37,248 bases of DNA from Flavobacterium amniphilum (GTDB lineage: Bacteria; Bacteroidota; Bacteroidia; Flavobacteriales; Flavobacteriaceae): the NCBI RefSeq assembly GCF_023634845.1, contig NZ_JAMLJL010000027.1, positions 1 through 37,248 of the forward strand. The letters are read 5' to 3'. Positions 21,218 through 30,574 of the stretch are shown piece after piece (the stretch's first letter is position 1; each line of letters begins with the position of its first letter). The position numbers and the translations under genes were made by a program. A model generated the notes under the pieces. It worked only from the letters and a program-made list of their open reading frames with translations, searched no databases and was not told the origin of the DNA.

Positions 21218-23410
21218 TTGAAAAAATTTCCTACATATATACAGGCCGATTCGAAAGATTGTGGCCCAACCTGTTTAAAGATCGTTTCCAAGTATTATGG
21301 GAAAACGCTAAACATACAGCAGTTAAGGGATTTGAGTGAAACAACCCGTGAAGGAAGTAATCTACTGCTTTTGAGTAATGCTGCCGAAAAAATTGGTTAC
21401 AGGACATTAGGGGTTAAGTTGGATATTGAAAGCCTCGAAGATGCACCGCTTCCTTGTATCCTGCATTGGAATAAAGAGCATTATGTGGTTTTGTATGATA
21501 TTAAAAAAGGCAAGTATAAAGTTTCTGATCCGGGAATCGGACTGTTGGACTATACTAAAGCTGAATTCCTGAAATTCTGGATTGGAAATAATGCAGATGA
21601 TAAGACCAAAGAAGGGATTGCACTTTTACTTGAACCAACCCCGAAATTCCATCAATCGGAATTTGATAAAGAAGAAAATAAAAGTATAGGCTTTGGTATT
21701 CTTTATCAATACCTGTGGCGCTATAAGTCTTTTTTGGTTCAGCTAAGCATCGGATTACTGGCTGGAAGTTTATTACAGCTGATTTTTCCTTTTTTAACCC
21801 AAAGTATAGTCGATGTAGGAATACAAAACCAAAACATCGGATTTGTTTATCTTATTCTTTTTGCCCAATTGTTTTTATTTGCCGGAAGAACAGGACTGGA
21901 ACTAATCCGAAGCTGGATTTCATTACATCTTTCGACCCGTATCAATATTTCATTGATTTCAGATTTTTTTATTAAGCTTATGAATCTTCCTATTTCCTTT
22001 TTTGATGTTAGGATGACCGGGGATATCATGCAACGTATCAATGATCACAGACGTATTGAACGCATTTTGACCACGTCATCCCTGAATGTTATATTTTCGG
22101 TAATTAACATGTTCATCATGGGAGGTGTGTTAGCCTATTACAACCTGCAGATTTTTACGGTGTTTTTTATCGGAAGTGCCTTGTATTTTGCCTGGATTAC
22201 ACTGTTTCTTAAAAGAAGGGAGAAGCTTGATTACAAGCGCTTTTCGGAAGTAAGCCAGGAGCAGAGTAAAGTAATGGAATTAATAAACGGGATGCAGGAA
22301 ATTAAACTGCATAACGCCGAAAAACAAAAAAGATGGGGTTGGGAATATGTCCAGGCACGTTTGTTTAAAGTTTCAATGAAAGGATTGGTTTTAGAACAAA
22401 CCCAAAGCATCGGTTCTTCTGTAATAAATGAGCTTAAAAATATCTTCATCATCTTTATCTCGGCTAAACTGGTAATAAACGGTGATATCACTCTGGGTAT
22501 GATGATGGCAATCAGTTCAATCGTTGGAAGTCTTGACGGACCAATTACCCAATTGATTGGTTTTGTGAGAGAATTGCAGGATGCTAAAATCTCTTTGGCA
22601 CGGCTTTCAGAAATCCATGATAAGGAAGATGAGGTACAACAGGAGGAATTTCAAATGCATGAAGTGCCACAGGATGAGGATATCCATATCAAGGATTTGT
22701 CTTATCGTTATTTAGGTTCCGATACACCTGTTCTTGACGGATTGAATTTGACCATTCCGGCAAAGAAAGTAACGGCTATTGTTGGTGTCAGCGGAAGCGG
22801 AAAAACAACTCTGATGAAACTGTTGCTGAAATTTTACGAACCCGAAAAAGGGGAAGTCACAATAGGAAATACCCAACTTAAGAACATTTCACAGAAAGCC
22901 TGGCGTGATAACGTTGGAGCTGTTATGCAGGAAGGTTTCATTTTCAATGATACCATTGCCAATAACATTGCTGTTGGAGTTGATGTTGTCGACAAGCAAC
23001 GTCTGGCATATGCTGCTGATGTGGCGAATATCAAAGAATATATTTATGGCCTGCCTTTAGGATATAATACTAAAATAGGACAGGAAGGTGTCGGAATGAG
23101 TACTGGACAAAAGCAGCGTTTGCTTATTGCTAGGGCGGTTTATAAAAACCCCGAAATGTTATTCTTTGACGAAGCAACATCTGCATTGGATGCAAATAAT
23201 GAAAAGGCAATCATGCATAAACTGGATCAGTTTTTTAAAGATAAAACAGTAGTGGTTATTGCACACCGTTTGAGTACGGTTATGAATGCTGATCAAATCG
23301 TCGTACTGGACAAAGGAAGGATTATTGAAATGGGTAGCCATTCGGCTCTGGTGGAACAAAAAGGAAATTATTTTGAATTGGTTAAAAACCAACTGCAATT
23401 AGGAAATTAA
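21218..23410 (+). CDS. Peptidase C39 ABC exporter for double-glycine peptides (PCAT)
   Basis: The 730-residue transporter both removes the leader and exports the core. The C39 peptidase domain (1-130) has the catalytic Cys15 in DCGPTCL, His88 in KEHYVVLYD and Asp104 in SDPG. The ABC membrane domain spans about 165-470. The nucleotide-binding domain has Walker A GVSGSGKTT (about 523), signature MSTGQ (about 627, a mild variant of LSGGQ), Walker B MLFFDEATSAL and the H-loop VIAHRLST. The start is a TTG giving MKKFPTYIQAD, the normal family N-terminus; no ATG lies nearer. It follows the second peptide module and is probably shared by all GG-leader genes here. The hlyD gene begins 4 nt after it. 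Confidence 0.93.
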   Translation: MKKFPTYIQADSKDCGPTCLKIVSKYYGKTLNIQQLRDLSETTREGSNLLLLSNAAEKIGYRTLGVKLDIESLEDAPLPCILHWNKEHYVVLYDIKKGKYKVSDPGIGLLDYTKAEFLKFWIGNNADDKTKEGIALLLEPTPKFHQSEFDKEENKSIGFGILYQYLWRYKSFLVQLSIGLLAGSLLQLIFPFLTQSIVDVGIQNQNIGFVYLILFAQLFLFAGRTGLELIRSWISLHLSTRINISLISDFFIKLMNLPISFFDVRMTGDIMQRINDHRRIERILTTSSLNVIFSVINMFIMGGVLAYYNLQIFTVFFIGSALYFAWITLFLKRREKLDYKRFSEVSQEQSKVMELINGMQEIKLHNAEKQKRWGWEYVQARLFKVSMKGLVLEQTQSIGSSVINELKNIFIIFISAKLVINGDITLGMMMAISSIVGSLDGPITQLIGFVRELQDAKISLARLSEIHDKEDEVQQEEFQMHEVPQDEDIHIKDLSYRYLGSDTPVLDGLNLTIPAKKVTAIVGVSGSGKTTLMKLLLKFYEPEKGEVTIGNTQLKNISQKAWRDNVGAVMQEGFIFNDTIANNIAVGVDVVDKQRLAYAADVANIKEYIYGLPLGYNTKIGQEGVGMSTGQKQRLLIARAVYKNPEMLFFDEATSALDANNEKAIMHKLDQFFKDKTVVVIAHRLSTVMNADQIVVLDKGRIIEMGSHSALVEQKGNYFELVKNQLQLGN

Positions 23411-23414
23411 AAAT

Positions 23415-24716
23415 ATGTCAGAAAATAAATTGGATACCTCTTTTGAATTGAGAAGCGAAGAGGTTCAGGATATACTTGCAAAAGTGCCCAATTGGATGAT
23501 CAGATGGGGTACAGTATTGATTTTTGGGATCATAATCATGCTTTTTGTTGTATCATGGTTCTTAAAATACCCTGATATTGTTGCTTCTGAAGTGATCATC
23601 ACAACAAATGTTCCACCCGAAAAACTGATTGCCAAAACCTCCGGCAGAATACAAACAATTCTGATAAAAGATAAGTTTGATGTTAAAGCACATACGCCAT
23701 TGGCTATTATTGAAAATTCAGCAAATTATGAGGATGTTTTTAAGTTAAAAAAAGCAATCGAATCTTTTCAAATTTCTAAATCGAACCAGAAGTTTCCGTT
23801 TGAGCAATTTAAAACAGCCCAATTTGGGGAAATTGAAAGTGCTTTTGCCGTTTTTCAGAAAGATTATCTGGCGAACAGTCTTAATACTGAATTGCAACCT
23901 TATAAGGTAGATGGGACTGCCCAAAAATCTGAAAACAGTCAAATTAAGGAGCGACTGGCTTTGTTAATCCAGCAGAAGGAAATCAACGAGCAGGAATTGG
24001 AATTGCAGCGTAGTGATATTGCCCGATATACGAAACTGAATGAAAAAGGAGTGGTTTCGGCCCAAGAGTTTGAAACTAAAAAACTGAATTACCTTCAGGC
24101 TGAAAAAAATTATAAAAACCTATTGACGTCTATTTCTCAACTGAAATCTTCATTGATTGAAAATGACAGGGCTACAAGAGGAACTTCAATAAACGATGTG
24201 AAGGAAACAGTTAACCTGGACAGAAGTCTTTCGCAATCTTTCTTCCAACTTAAGAAAGCTGTTAAAGACTGGGAAATGAATTATATTATTGAATCGGCTA
24301 TAGCAGGAACGGTTACTTTTACACAGGTTTGGATTGAAAATCAAACCATCAGTGCAGGGGAAAATGTGTTTTCAATTGTTCCTTCTGCCAAAAGCGGTTT
24401 TGTGGGTAAAGTAAAAGCGCCTTCGATGAATTCAGGTAAAATAAAATTAGGGCAGAAGGTTAATATCCGCCTAGCCAATTTTCCTGACCGTGAATTCGGA
24501 ATTCTTAAAGGTGAAGTGAAAAATATTTCATTGGTACCGGATAAAGACGGAAAGGTATTGGTTGACGTGGCCTTACCAAACGGAATGATTTCAAGCTATA
24601 AAAAACAAATTCCTTTCCAGCAGGAAATGCGTGGCTCTGCCGAAATCATAACCGAAGATCTACGTCTCATCGAAAGAATTCTGTATCAATTCAGGGATAT
24701 GTTCAAGGTCGAATAA
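23415..24716 (+). CDS. HlyD-family secretion adaptor of the peptide exporter
   Basis: The 433-residue membrane-fusion protein has one N-terminal transmembrane segment (about 30-50), a lipoyl-like half-motif, a long coiled-coil region (about 160-260, rich in Lys, Glu and Gln) and a beta-barrel part. In Bacteroidota, C39 exporters pair with such proteins to cross the periplasm. It lies 4 nt after the transporter gene. A TolC-type outer-membrane partner is not encoded in this cluster; a channel from elsewhere in the genome would be needed. Confidence 0.9.
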   Translation: MSENKLDTSFELRSEEVQDILAKVPNWMIRWGTVLIFGIIIMLFVVSWFLKYPDIVASEVIITTNVPPEKLIAKTSGRIQTILIKDKFDVKAHTPLAIIENSANYEDVFKLKKAIESFQISKSNQKFPFEQFKTAQFGEIESAFAVFQKDYLANSLNTELQPYKVDGTAQKSENSQIKERLALLIQQKEINEQELELQRSDIARYTKLNEKGVVSAQEFETKKLNYLQAEKNYKNLLTSISQLKSSLIENDRATRGTSINDVKETVNLDRSLSQSFFQLKKAVKDWEMNYIIESAIAGTVTFTQVWIENQTISAGENVFSIVPSAKSGFVGKVKAPSMNSGKIKLGQKVNIRLANFPDREFGILKGEVKNISLVPDKDGKVLVDVALPNGMISSYKKQIPFQQEMRGSAEIITEDLRLIERILYQFRDMFKVE

Positions 24717-24722
24717 AATTTA

Positions 24723-24730
24723 TAGATTTG
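24723..24730 (+). promoter_or_regulatory. -7 element TAGATTTG for the histidine kinase
   Basis: A perfect TAnnTTTG in the 18-nt gap between hlyD and the kinase, only 4 nt before the kinase ATG, so the transcript would be leaderless or nearly so. No TTG -33 element is evident; readthrough from hlyD is also likely. Confidence 0.45.
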
Positions 24731-24734
24731 CTGC

Positions 24735-27632
24735 ATGCGGATACTGTCGGTTTTTATTTTCCTTTTTTATAATTGCTGCTTTTCACAATTTAAAATTACC
24801 CATTACAATTCTGAGAATGGGTTACCGCATGATCTGTGCTATCAGATTATCCAGGATAAATCAGGTTATATCTGGCTGGGAACTGATAATGGTCTGGTGA
24901 AATTTAACGGAAACACTTTTGTGAGTTATGCCCAGAACCAAGGATTACAGAGTGGTTTTGTAATTGGGGTGAGTGAATCGATTTCAAAAGACAAAAAAAT
25001 AATAGCTACATGGGGTGCTGGCGCTTATTATTTCTCCAATGGTAAATTCACGCCTATAGGTGATAAGGATTTTAGGCATCAGAAGTTAAATCATGTTGTC
25101 GAATACAAAGATAAAATAGTTGCTGTTGAGAATAAAAGCAGATTAAGGGTTTATCAAAAAGGAGCGTTAAAATCTGCATTATATGATCTTTATAAAATAA
25201 AAGGCAGATATAGATGGTTTAGTCAGAAGGAGGCAGACAAAATAAAGGATTATTTCAGAAAAAATAAAATCGGTTCTGAATTGATACAGATTGTGAAAGT
25301 GAATAATCAGCTGTATTGCATTTCAGATAAGTATACACCAAAATTGAAAGGTATCTTGAAATTTGACTGTAATTCAAAAACCATTTTTCCGTTTCCGTTT
25401 CTGAAAGATATTCCTGTTGTTGGATTGTACTCAAAAGAAGGACATTTTTTGGCAGTTACTGAAAATGAACTGATCGAATTCGATTCCAAACGTATACTGA
25501 GCAGGAGAAAAAGCAATCTGCCCGGAAAAAGAATTATTCAGTATGCAGAAAACCAAGAGTCTGAAGCTTACTTGGTACAGGACAAGGCAACCAATAATCA
25601 TGAGGTTGTATTGTACGGAAAGAAAACGGGAAAATATACTTTTTTGAGCGAAGATTTTCTTAAAGCTCCGGTAAGTGATATCTTGTTGTCTAATGAAGGC
25701 ATTCTTTGGATAAGTACGTATGGTAACGGATTGTTCTCTGTGAAAAAACCACAAATTCAGATGGAGGAGAATTATTTGGAAAATCAATATGTTTTTGATT
25801 TTGAGTCAACTAAATTTCTTAATTTTTTTGTAGGTACCGATAAGATCATCTATTCTGATAAAAAGAATACTGATTTTAAAGAAATACCTGTTCCCGGAAT
25901 AGTTCATTTTAAAAATCAATCTGCAGATACTTTATATATGCAGACAAAAAAACCGGATGCATTTTCAAAACAAGTAGGACCTTATTTTTTGACAAACAAA
26001 ACACGCATGTATCAAAAGAAGATCGGTGCTGTTGAGTTTGTATTTGGAGATGCTCTCTTATATGTAAAAAAGAATGGCAAACTTTCGGAAGTATTTCTTA
26101 AAGTCCCTAATTCGGAAGAAAATAACCTCAAGATTCAAGGAATAGTCAAGACGGGTAATGAGTATTGGGTTTTAAGCAATCAGGGGATATTTGTTTTGGA
26201 TGAAAACCTGAAAAATAACCGTAGGGTTACCGAAAAGGAAGGATTGCTTTCCAACCAAGTGATAGATGTGGCGGAAAATGGCTCTCAAATTTGGATGTTA
26301 GGGTTAAAAGGATTGACTATATATGAAAAGGGCAAATTCAGTATCTTTTCTTATGATAATGATAAAAATGACTTTTTCAACGATTTTGTCATAGAAAAAA
26401 ATGGTACGGCATGGATAGCCAGTCAGAAAGGACTGGTAAGATTTAATGATGGTCAGTTTTACCGTTTTACACGAAAAGAAGGACTGGCTTCCAGTTTTTA
26501 TTCACGTATTTATATTCTCGGAAAAGATAAACTTCTTTGTATGGGTAACAAAGGAGTAAATGTTTTTGATATGCATGAATTAAAAAAGGCAAATCATTTA
26601 GCGATTCATTTAAATTCGAATTCTGGCGGAACTATTAAGGATGATGAGATGAAGATAGATTCTCATGAAAACTTTGCTGTTACTGCCGATGTAATCAATT
26701 TCAGTGATTCCGATTATTTATTGGAATATAAACTCAATAATGAAAAATGGGTTAAATTAGAAGGGAATACAGTCGATTTTTCTAATTTCTCATCAGGTAA
26801 ATTTACGTTACAGTTCCGGGCGAGATATTATTTCTCAGATTGGAGTTATTCTTCAAGGGTGATCATCGATAAAGTTCCTGCCTGGTATTTCAGATGGTAT
26901 GTGTTGCTTTCGGGAGTGTTTTTGGTACTCGGTGTGATTTTCGGTATCATAAATTTAAGATTTAAACGATTGAGGGAGCGTACCCAAAAACTTCAGGATT
27001 TGTTGGATTCCAATCAAAGACTGGAAATGCAACTCAACGAAATGCGCCAAAATATAGCCCAGGATTTCCATGACGAATTAGGTAATAAGCTTGCCGGAAT
27101 AACCGTAATGTCTGATCAATTAATGCATGCCGAAAAACTGAAAGATTCTGACGATTATGCAGTCGTGGAGCGAATCAATAAAGACAGTCAGGATTTGTTT
27201 CAGGGAATACGTGATTTTATATGGGCCATCGACAGTAAAAACGGTAGTCTCGAAGAATTGATTTTTGCATTGACCGATTTTGGGGAAAATCTTTTTGAAT
27301 ATTCCAATATCAAATTTATTGTAACCAATCATGTCGAAAATTCGGCTTTTTTGTTGCCGCATTATTGGAACCGCCAGCTACTGCTTTTGTTTAAAGAAGC
27401 CATGACCAATTCTTTTAAATACAGTCAGGCCAAAACCGGAACCCTGATTTTTAAAATGGAAGAAGGTATATTGTTCGTCGAATTTAAAGACGACGGTATT
27501 GGCTTCGACCCGAAAACCATCTCCCGCAGGAACGGACTCTTCAATCTTCAGAAACGCGCAGATAAGCTAAAGGGCCAACTCAAAATCAATTCTATATCAG
27601 GAACTTCTGTTGTTTTTATAGGAGAAATGTAG
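24735..27632 (+). CDS. Periplasmic-propeller sensor histidine kinase (HisKA_3 type)
   Basis: The 965-residue sensor has a signal peptide (1-18), a large periplasmic beta-propeller of two-component-regulator repeats (from GYIWLGTDNGLVKF near residue 45 to about 640), a Y_Y_Y-type sandwich (about 650-715), one membrane segment (about 722-745), a coiled coil, the phosphoacceptor His779 in the DFHDELGNKLAG motif and a HATPase_c domain with DDGIGFDP and NGLFNLQKRA near the C-terminus. This is the NarX/DesK class, which partners LuxR/NarL regulators; the one at 31670 fits. Placement after the exporter genes suggests it senses the peptides or a surface signal connected with them; that is inference. 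Confidence 0.88.
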   Translation: MRILSVFIFLFYNCCFSQFKITHYNSENGLPHDLCYQIIQDKSGYIWLGTDNGLVKFNGNTFVSYAQNQGLQSGFVIGVSESISKDKKIIATWGAGAYYFSNGKFTPIGDKDFRHQKLNHVVEYKDKIVAVENKSRLRVYQKGALKSALYDLYKIKGRYRWFSQKEADKIKDYFRKNKIGSELIQIVKVNNQLYCISDKYTPKLKGILKFDCNSKTIFPFPFLKDIPVVGLYSKEGHFLAVTENELIEFDSKRILSRRKSNLPGKRIIQYAENQESEAYLVQDKATNNHEVVLYGKKTGKYTFLSEDFLKAPVSDILLSNEGILWISTYGNGLFSVKKPQIQMEENYLENQYVFDFESTKFLNFFVGTDKIIYSDKKNTDFKEIPVPGIVHFKNQSADTLYMQTKKPDAFSKQVGPYFLTNKTRMYQKKIGAVEFVFGDALLYVKKNGKLSEVFLKVPNSEENNLKIQGIVKTGNEYWVLSNQGIFVLDENLKNNRRVTEKEGLLSNQVIDVAENGSQIWMLGLKGLTIYEKGKFSIFSYDNDKNDFFNDFVIEKNGTAWIASQKGLVRFNDGQFYRFTRKEGLASSFYSRIYILGKDKLLCMGNKGVNVFDMHELKKANHLAIHLNSNSGGTIKDDEMKIDSHENFAVTADVINFSDSDYLLEYKLNNEKWVKLEGNTVDFSNFSSGKFTLQFRARYYFSDWSYSSRVIIDKVPAWYFRWYVLLSGVFLVLGVIFGIINLRFKRLRERTQKLQDLLDSNQRLEMQLNEMRQNIAQDFHDELGNKLAGITVMSDQLMHAEKLKDSDDYAVVERINKDSQDLFQGIRDFIWAIDSKNGSLEELIFALTDFGENLFEYSNIKFIVTNHVENSAFLLPHYWNRQLLLLFKEAMTNSFKYSQAKTGTLIFKMEEGILFVEFKDDGIGFDPKTISRRNGLFNLQKRADKLKGQLKINSISGTSVVFIGEM

Positions 27633-27637
27633 TTAAA

Positions 27638-27656
27638 ATCACCCTTTATGGGTGAT
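27638..27656 (+). terminator. Hairpin terminating the exporter-kinase operon
   Basis: ATCACCC pairs with GGGTGAT around TTTAT, 6 nt after the kinase stop. The T run is poor, so it may be partial. The same stem with a good T run ends the T9SS gene at 30022. Confidence 0.6.
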
Positions 27657-27657
27657 A

Positions 27658-27685
27658 TTGAGCCTTGCTTTTTCAATTAAGTTTG
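27658..27685 (+). promoter_or_regulatory. Promoter of the secreted-protein genes (TTG-N17-TAAGTTTG)
   Basis: TTG at 27658-27660 touches the preceding terminator and is followed after 17 nt by TAAGTTTG (27678-27685). The leader to ATG 27709 is about 17 nt. Confidence 0.65.
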
Positions 27686-27708
27686 TTGCAAACAAAACAA
27701 ACAAACGA

Positions 27709-28713
27709 ATGAAAAAGACAATTTTACTTTCTGCTTTTATTTTTATTGGAACTAGTGTCACTACTTACGCACAAAATCAATTTCCTGCAACAGGAACGGT
27801 TCAAATAAACAATGTTAACGACAATAACAGGTTGTTGATTCAGCAGACAACTGAGCCAACAAACCAAAACCTGGTTTCGTTTATAACCGGACTGCAAAGA
27901 GGGGTTTTCTTTAAAGACCGTCCTACCATGCAGGGAGGATTATGGCTTCTTGGTGGTGGATGCTGTTACCCCGACGGAGATGTCAGAATGAACGGTTCCG
28001 GATTTATCGGTGCCGGTGTTTTCGGTGACGGTGCTACTTTTATCCCAACTTCAAATCAAGCTTCTTTTATGCGCTTTCAAAGCGGGAATATCGATTTTTA
28101 TGGAATGAACAACCTGACGCCGGGAACTGCGACTTATCCAATATCCGATGGTGCAAAAATGACCCTGACTACTTCACCCACTACACAACTGAATGTGAAC
28201 GGTGAAGTGAGAAGTAAGGAAATTACGGTGAATACAACTGGTAATGTCTACAATAAAGGATTGAGAATAAGTTTTACTGATAATTACTATTCTGGAGGAG
28301 CAGGTGAGGCTTATTTTGATATTACAAATATGTTAGGCGGATTTACCTGGAGACAATCCAATGTAACTTTAATGCGATTGGATGCAAGCAAAACATTGCG
28401 CCTTGACGGAGAATTAAGAGCCAAAGCAATCAGGGTTAGAAGCGATGTTTGGGCTGATTATGTTTTTGCTGCTGATTATAAATTGCCGGCTTTGTCTGAT
28501 GTGGAACAATTTATCAAGGAGAATAAACACTTGCCTAATATTCCTTCTGAAAAAGAAATAGTGGAAAACGGCATTGATGTGGCACAGATGCAGGAAAAAC
28601 ACATGCAGAAAATAGAGGAATTGACCTTGTATGTGATTGAATTGGAAAAGCAGAATAAGAAGTTACAGGAACGATTGGAAAGCATCGAGACTTTGTTGAA
28701 CAAACAAAAATAA
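27709..28713 (+). CDS. Secreted protein with a Bacteroidota tail-fibre-like C-terminal domain
   Basis: The 334-residue protein has a signal peptide (MKKTILLSAFIFIGTSVTTYAQ), a Gly- and Asn-rich middle section and a C-terminal module typical of Bacteroidota surface proteins: WADYVFAADYKLPALSDVEQ, then HLPNIPSEKEI, then a coiled coil (about 295-334). This module resembles the S74 endosialidase-chaperone type found on trimeric fibres, though I cannot confirm self-cleavage. ATG 27709 is chosen over an upstream in-frame ATG because it gives a clean signal peptide downstream of the promoter. The next gene starts 4 nt later. Confidence 0.75.
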   Translation: MKKTILLSAFIFIGTSVTTYAQNQFPATGTVQINNVNDNNRLLIQQTTEPTNQNLVSFITGLQRGVFFKDRPTMQGGLWLLGGGCCYPDGDVRMNGSGFIGAGVFGDGATFIPTSNQASFMRFQSGNIDFYGMNNLTPGTATYPISDGAKMTLTTSPTTQLNVNGEVRSKEITVNTTGNVYNKGLRISFTDNYYSGGAGEAYFDITNMLGGFTWRQSNVTLMRLDASKTLRLDGELRAKAIRVRSDVWADYVFAADYKLPALSDVEQFIKENKHLPNIPSEKEIVENGIDVAQMQEKHMQKIEELTLYVIELEKQNKKLQERLESIETLLNKQK

Positions 28714-28717
28714 TGCG

Positions 28718-29995
28718 ATGAAAAAGTCATTATATTTTTTACTCATTAATTTCTTCATTTGGAATTATGGACAGGCACAAATTTTTCAGGAAGATTTTGA
28801 AACAGTAAATCCTGAATATGGTACAAATATATATTCCAGTAATATGTGTCCGAGCATATCATTTATAAGGAATAATCCTTATAATCAAAAAGTGGATTGT
28901 TTGACAAATTGGAGAACTTTTAAAGGGACGCCGAGTATTGAAGTTGATAACGGGAATACTTGTTTGTCATTGTCGTCCCAGAACTTTTTAGGAAATTATA
29001 CTACTCCTCCATATACTAATCCTTATGTCTTGACGGAATCGGTTTATATAGATAGCTATAAGTTGGAACCTCATACAAATTATAGATTTGTGTATTATGT
29101 TAAAGCAGGTTATAGTAATGTAAATGGTTTGGGACGTTTTTACGTGGTGGCTACTGATGATGAATTAGATCCATATTATTATTATGGATATGGAAGTCCC
29201 TGTATGCAAGGGGCTGGGGATTTATATGTGTTAAGAGTGTTGGATTCATATGCTATTCCTCAAAATGGAACTTCGGGATGGGAAATGAGAACGGTTTACT
29301 TTTCTACCGAAGGTGATACTGATACCAGTACATTGTTGTTTTTGCCAATGATGTATGACAGCGGGTCGTCTTCTACAAAGTTAACTGTATTGTTGGACAA
29401 TGTAAGTCTCTACAAGGAAGGTGAATGTGAATCCAAAACAGTTAACTTACAGAATAAGATAATAAGCCCGACGAAATTTAACCCAAATCCAACGATTGAA
29501 GGGAAAAGGATTTATGCTGGAAGGGCCGTTGTAGCCTCAAGTGTCATACCTAATGGAGATGTTGTTGTAAAACCAAATGGGATTTTAAATTTAAAAAGTA
29601 CTTATAAAATTGACCTTGAAGATGGTTTTATAGTGGAAGAAGGCGGCATTTTTGACGCTTATGTAGACGGAAGTTGCTATCGTGGATATGGAACTTACAA
29701 GGAGGCATCTGATGATGGAGTAGAGGAAGAGATAATCAGTGACAATCCTGCTGTTGCAGCAAGTGAAGTAATCATTTACCCCAATCCGTCCAATGGTCAG
29801 TTTGTACTAAACGCAACAACAGATATAGATGAGATTATAATCTATAATGCCTTGGGACAGGTAGTGAAAGGAATTGTTGATGCTAAAAACAAATCAACGG
29901 TTGAGGTTAATTTAACGAATAAAATCAAAGGGGTGTACTTCTTAAAAATCCGTTCAGGTAACGAATGGACTGATAAAAAAATAATAGTTGAATAA
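28718..29995 (+). CDS. Secreted protein with type IX secretion sorting domain
   Basis: The 425-residue protein has a signal peptide (1-20), a Tyr-rich jelly-roll-like region (about 22-245), a middle region with the GxxI-NG-VVVKPNGILNLKS pattern (about 265-320) and a C-terminal type A sorting domain (about 350-425) with IIYPNPSNGQF and a KIKGVYFLKI segment. T9SS would carry it across the outer membrane and anchor it or release it. Nothing identifies the N-terminal ligand; carbohydrate or surface binding is possible. It is coupled to the preceding surface protein. Confidence 0.82.
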   Translation: MKKSLYFLLINFFIWNYGQAQIFQEDFETVNPEYGTNIYSSNMCPSISFIRNNPYNQKVDCLTNWRTFKGTPSIEVDNGNTCLSLSSQNFLGNYTTPPYTNPYVLTESVYIDSYKLEPHTNYRFVYYVKAGYSNVNGLGRFYVVATDDELDPYYYYGYGSPCMQGAGDLYVLRVLDSYAIPQNGTSGWEMRTVYFSTEGDTDTSTLLFLPMMYDSGSSSTKLTVLLDNVSLYKEGECESKTVNLQNKIISPTKFNPNPTIEGKRIYAGRAVVASSVIPNGDVVVKPNGILNLKSTYKIDLEDGFIVEEGGIFDAYVDGSCYRGYGTYKEASDDGVEEEIISDNPAVAASEVIIYPNPSNGQFVLNATTDIDEIIIYNALGQVVKGIVDAKNKSTVEVNLTNKIKGVYFLKIRSGNEWTDKKIIVE

Positions 29996-30021
29996 CTTTG
30001 AATTTCTTTTGCCTGAATGAT

Positions 30022-30046
30022 AAAATCACCCTTTTCGGGTGATTTT
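30022..30046 (+). terminator. Terminator after the T9SS protein gene
   Basis: AAAATCACCC pairs perfectly with GGGTGATTTT around TTTTC, followed by TTT. Confidence 0.88.
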
Positions 30047-30064
30047 TTTCTTTTGGAAACAATT

Positions 30065-30072
30065 TACTTTTG
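30065..30072 (+). promoter_or_regulatory. -7 element TACTTTTG of the GG-leader protein gene
   Basis: A perfect TAnnTTTG, 23 nt before the ATG at 30096 and shortly after a terminator. No TTG at the usual -33 distance. Confidence 0.5.
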
Positions 30073-30095
30073 GATTTCAATTAAAACAGACAAAT

Positions 30096-30422
30096 ATGAA
30101 ATCACTTGTAAAATTCTCAGATTTAAAATTGACAAAGGAGGAAATGACGCAATTAAACGGCGGAGGCAGTGGTGGTCCGGTAACTGGAGGGCCAAACCCT
30201 GGTTCAGGAACTACAACTACTACTACACCTCCTTTATTGCCGGGGTTTACTATACCTGCTAATATCACAGTTACGGTTGGCGCGCCTCAAGCTTCATTGG
30301 GGGCTATGGCAATGATGGCTGGTACAGACATGAACTTCGGGGGCACGGACAGCGGTGCTTTTTTAGGAAGTCATGAGACAGGTCATACAGCGCAACAGGG
30401 TACTGGTGCGTATAATCCTTAA
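30096..30422 (+). CDS. GG-leader small protein without cysteines, ending in an HExxH motif
   Basis: The 108-residue protein starts MKSLVKFSDLKLTKEEMTQL, then NGG at 21-23, the standard Bacteroidota natural-product leader form and unlike the MLKNI leaders of the two modules. The core is Gly/Pro/Thr-rich (six Thr in a row at 39-44), then hydrophobic, and ends with GSHETGHTAQQGTGAYNP, in which His93-Glu94-x-x-His97 matches a zinc-protease signature and the HExGHTxQ context found in larger Bacteroidota membrane proteins. The start was set at 30096, downstream of the -7 element; a longer in-frame start would begin upstream of the transcript. It could be a second substrate of the C39 exporter. Function unknown. 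Confidence 0.7.
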   Translation: MKSLVKFSDLKLTKEEMTQLNGGGSGGPVTGGPNPGSGTTTTTTPPLLPGFTIPANITVTVGAPQASLGAMAMMAGTDMNFGGTDSGAFLGSHETGHTAQQGTGAYNP

Positions 30423-30516
30423 AAAGTGAAATTCTTTCATGCTTCATTCAATTGGAAACAGAAAAAGGGACTTTATCTAAAAAAGTAATTAAAGAGTAAG
30501 GTTGGTTTACGCTTGG

Positions 30517-30547
30517 GACTGCCTCTTTTTGGGGCGGTTTCTTTTTT
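30517..30547 (+). terminator. Terminator after the GG-leader protein gene
   Basis: ACTGCC (30518-30523) pairs with GGCGGT (30533-30538, one G-T pair), followed by TTCTTTTTT. It lies about 95 nt past the stop; the interval 30423-30516 has no gene I can support. Confidence 0.65.
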
Positions 30548-30574
30548 ACGGAAATCAATAATAGTACAACAGAT

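Noticed and set aside
30017..30262. 81-codon frame overlapping the HExxH GG-leader gene
   Set aside because: It starts in the terminator hairpin and overlaps the better supported frame, which has promoter, leader and motif.
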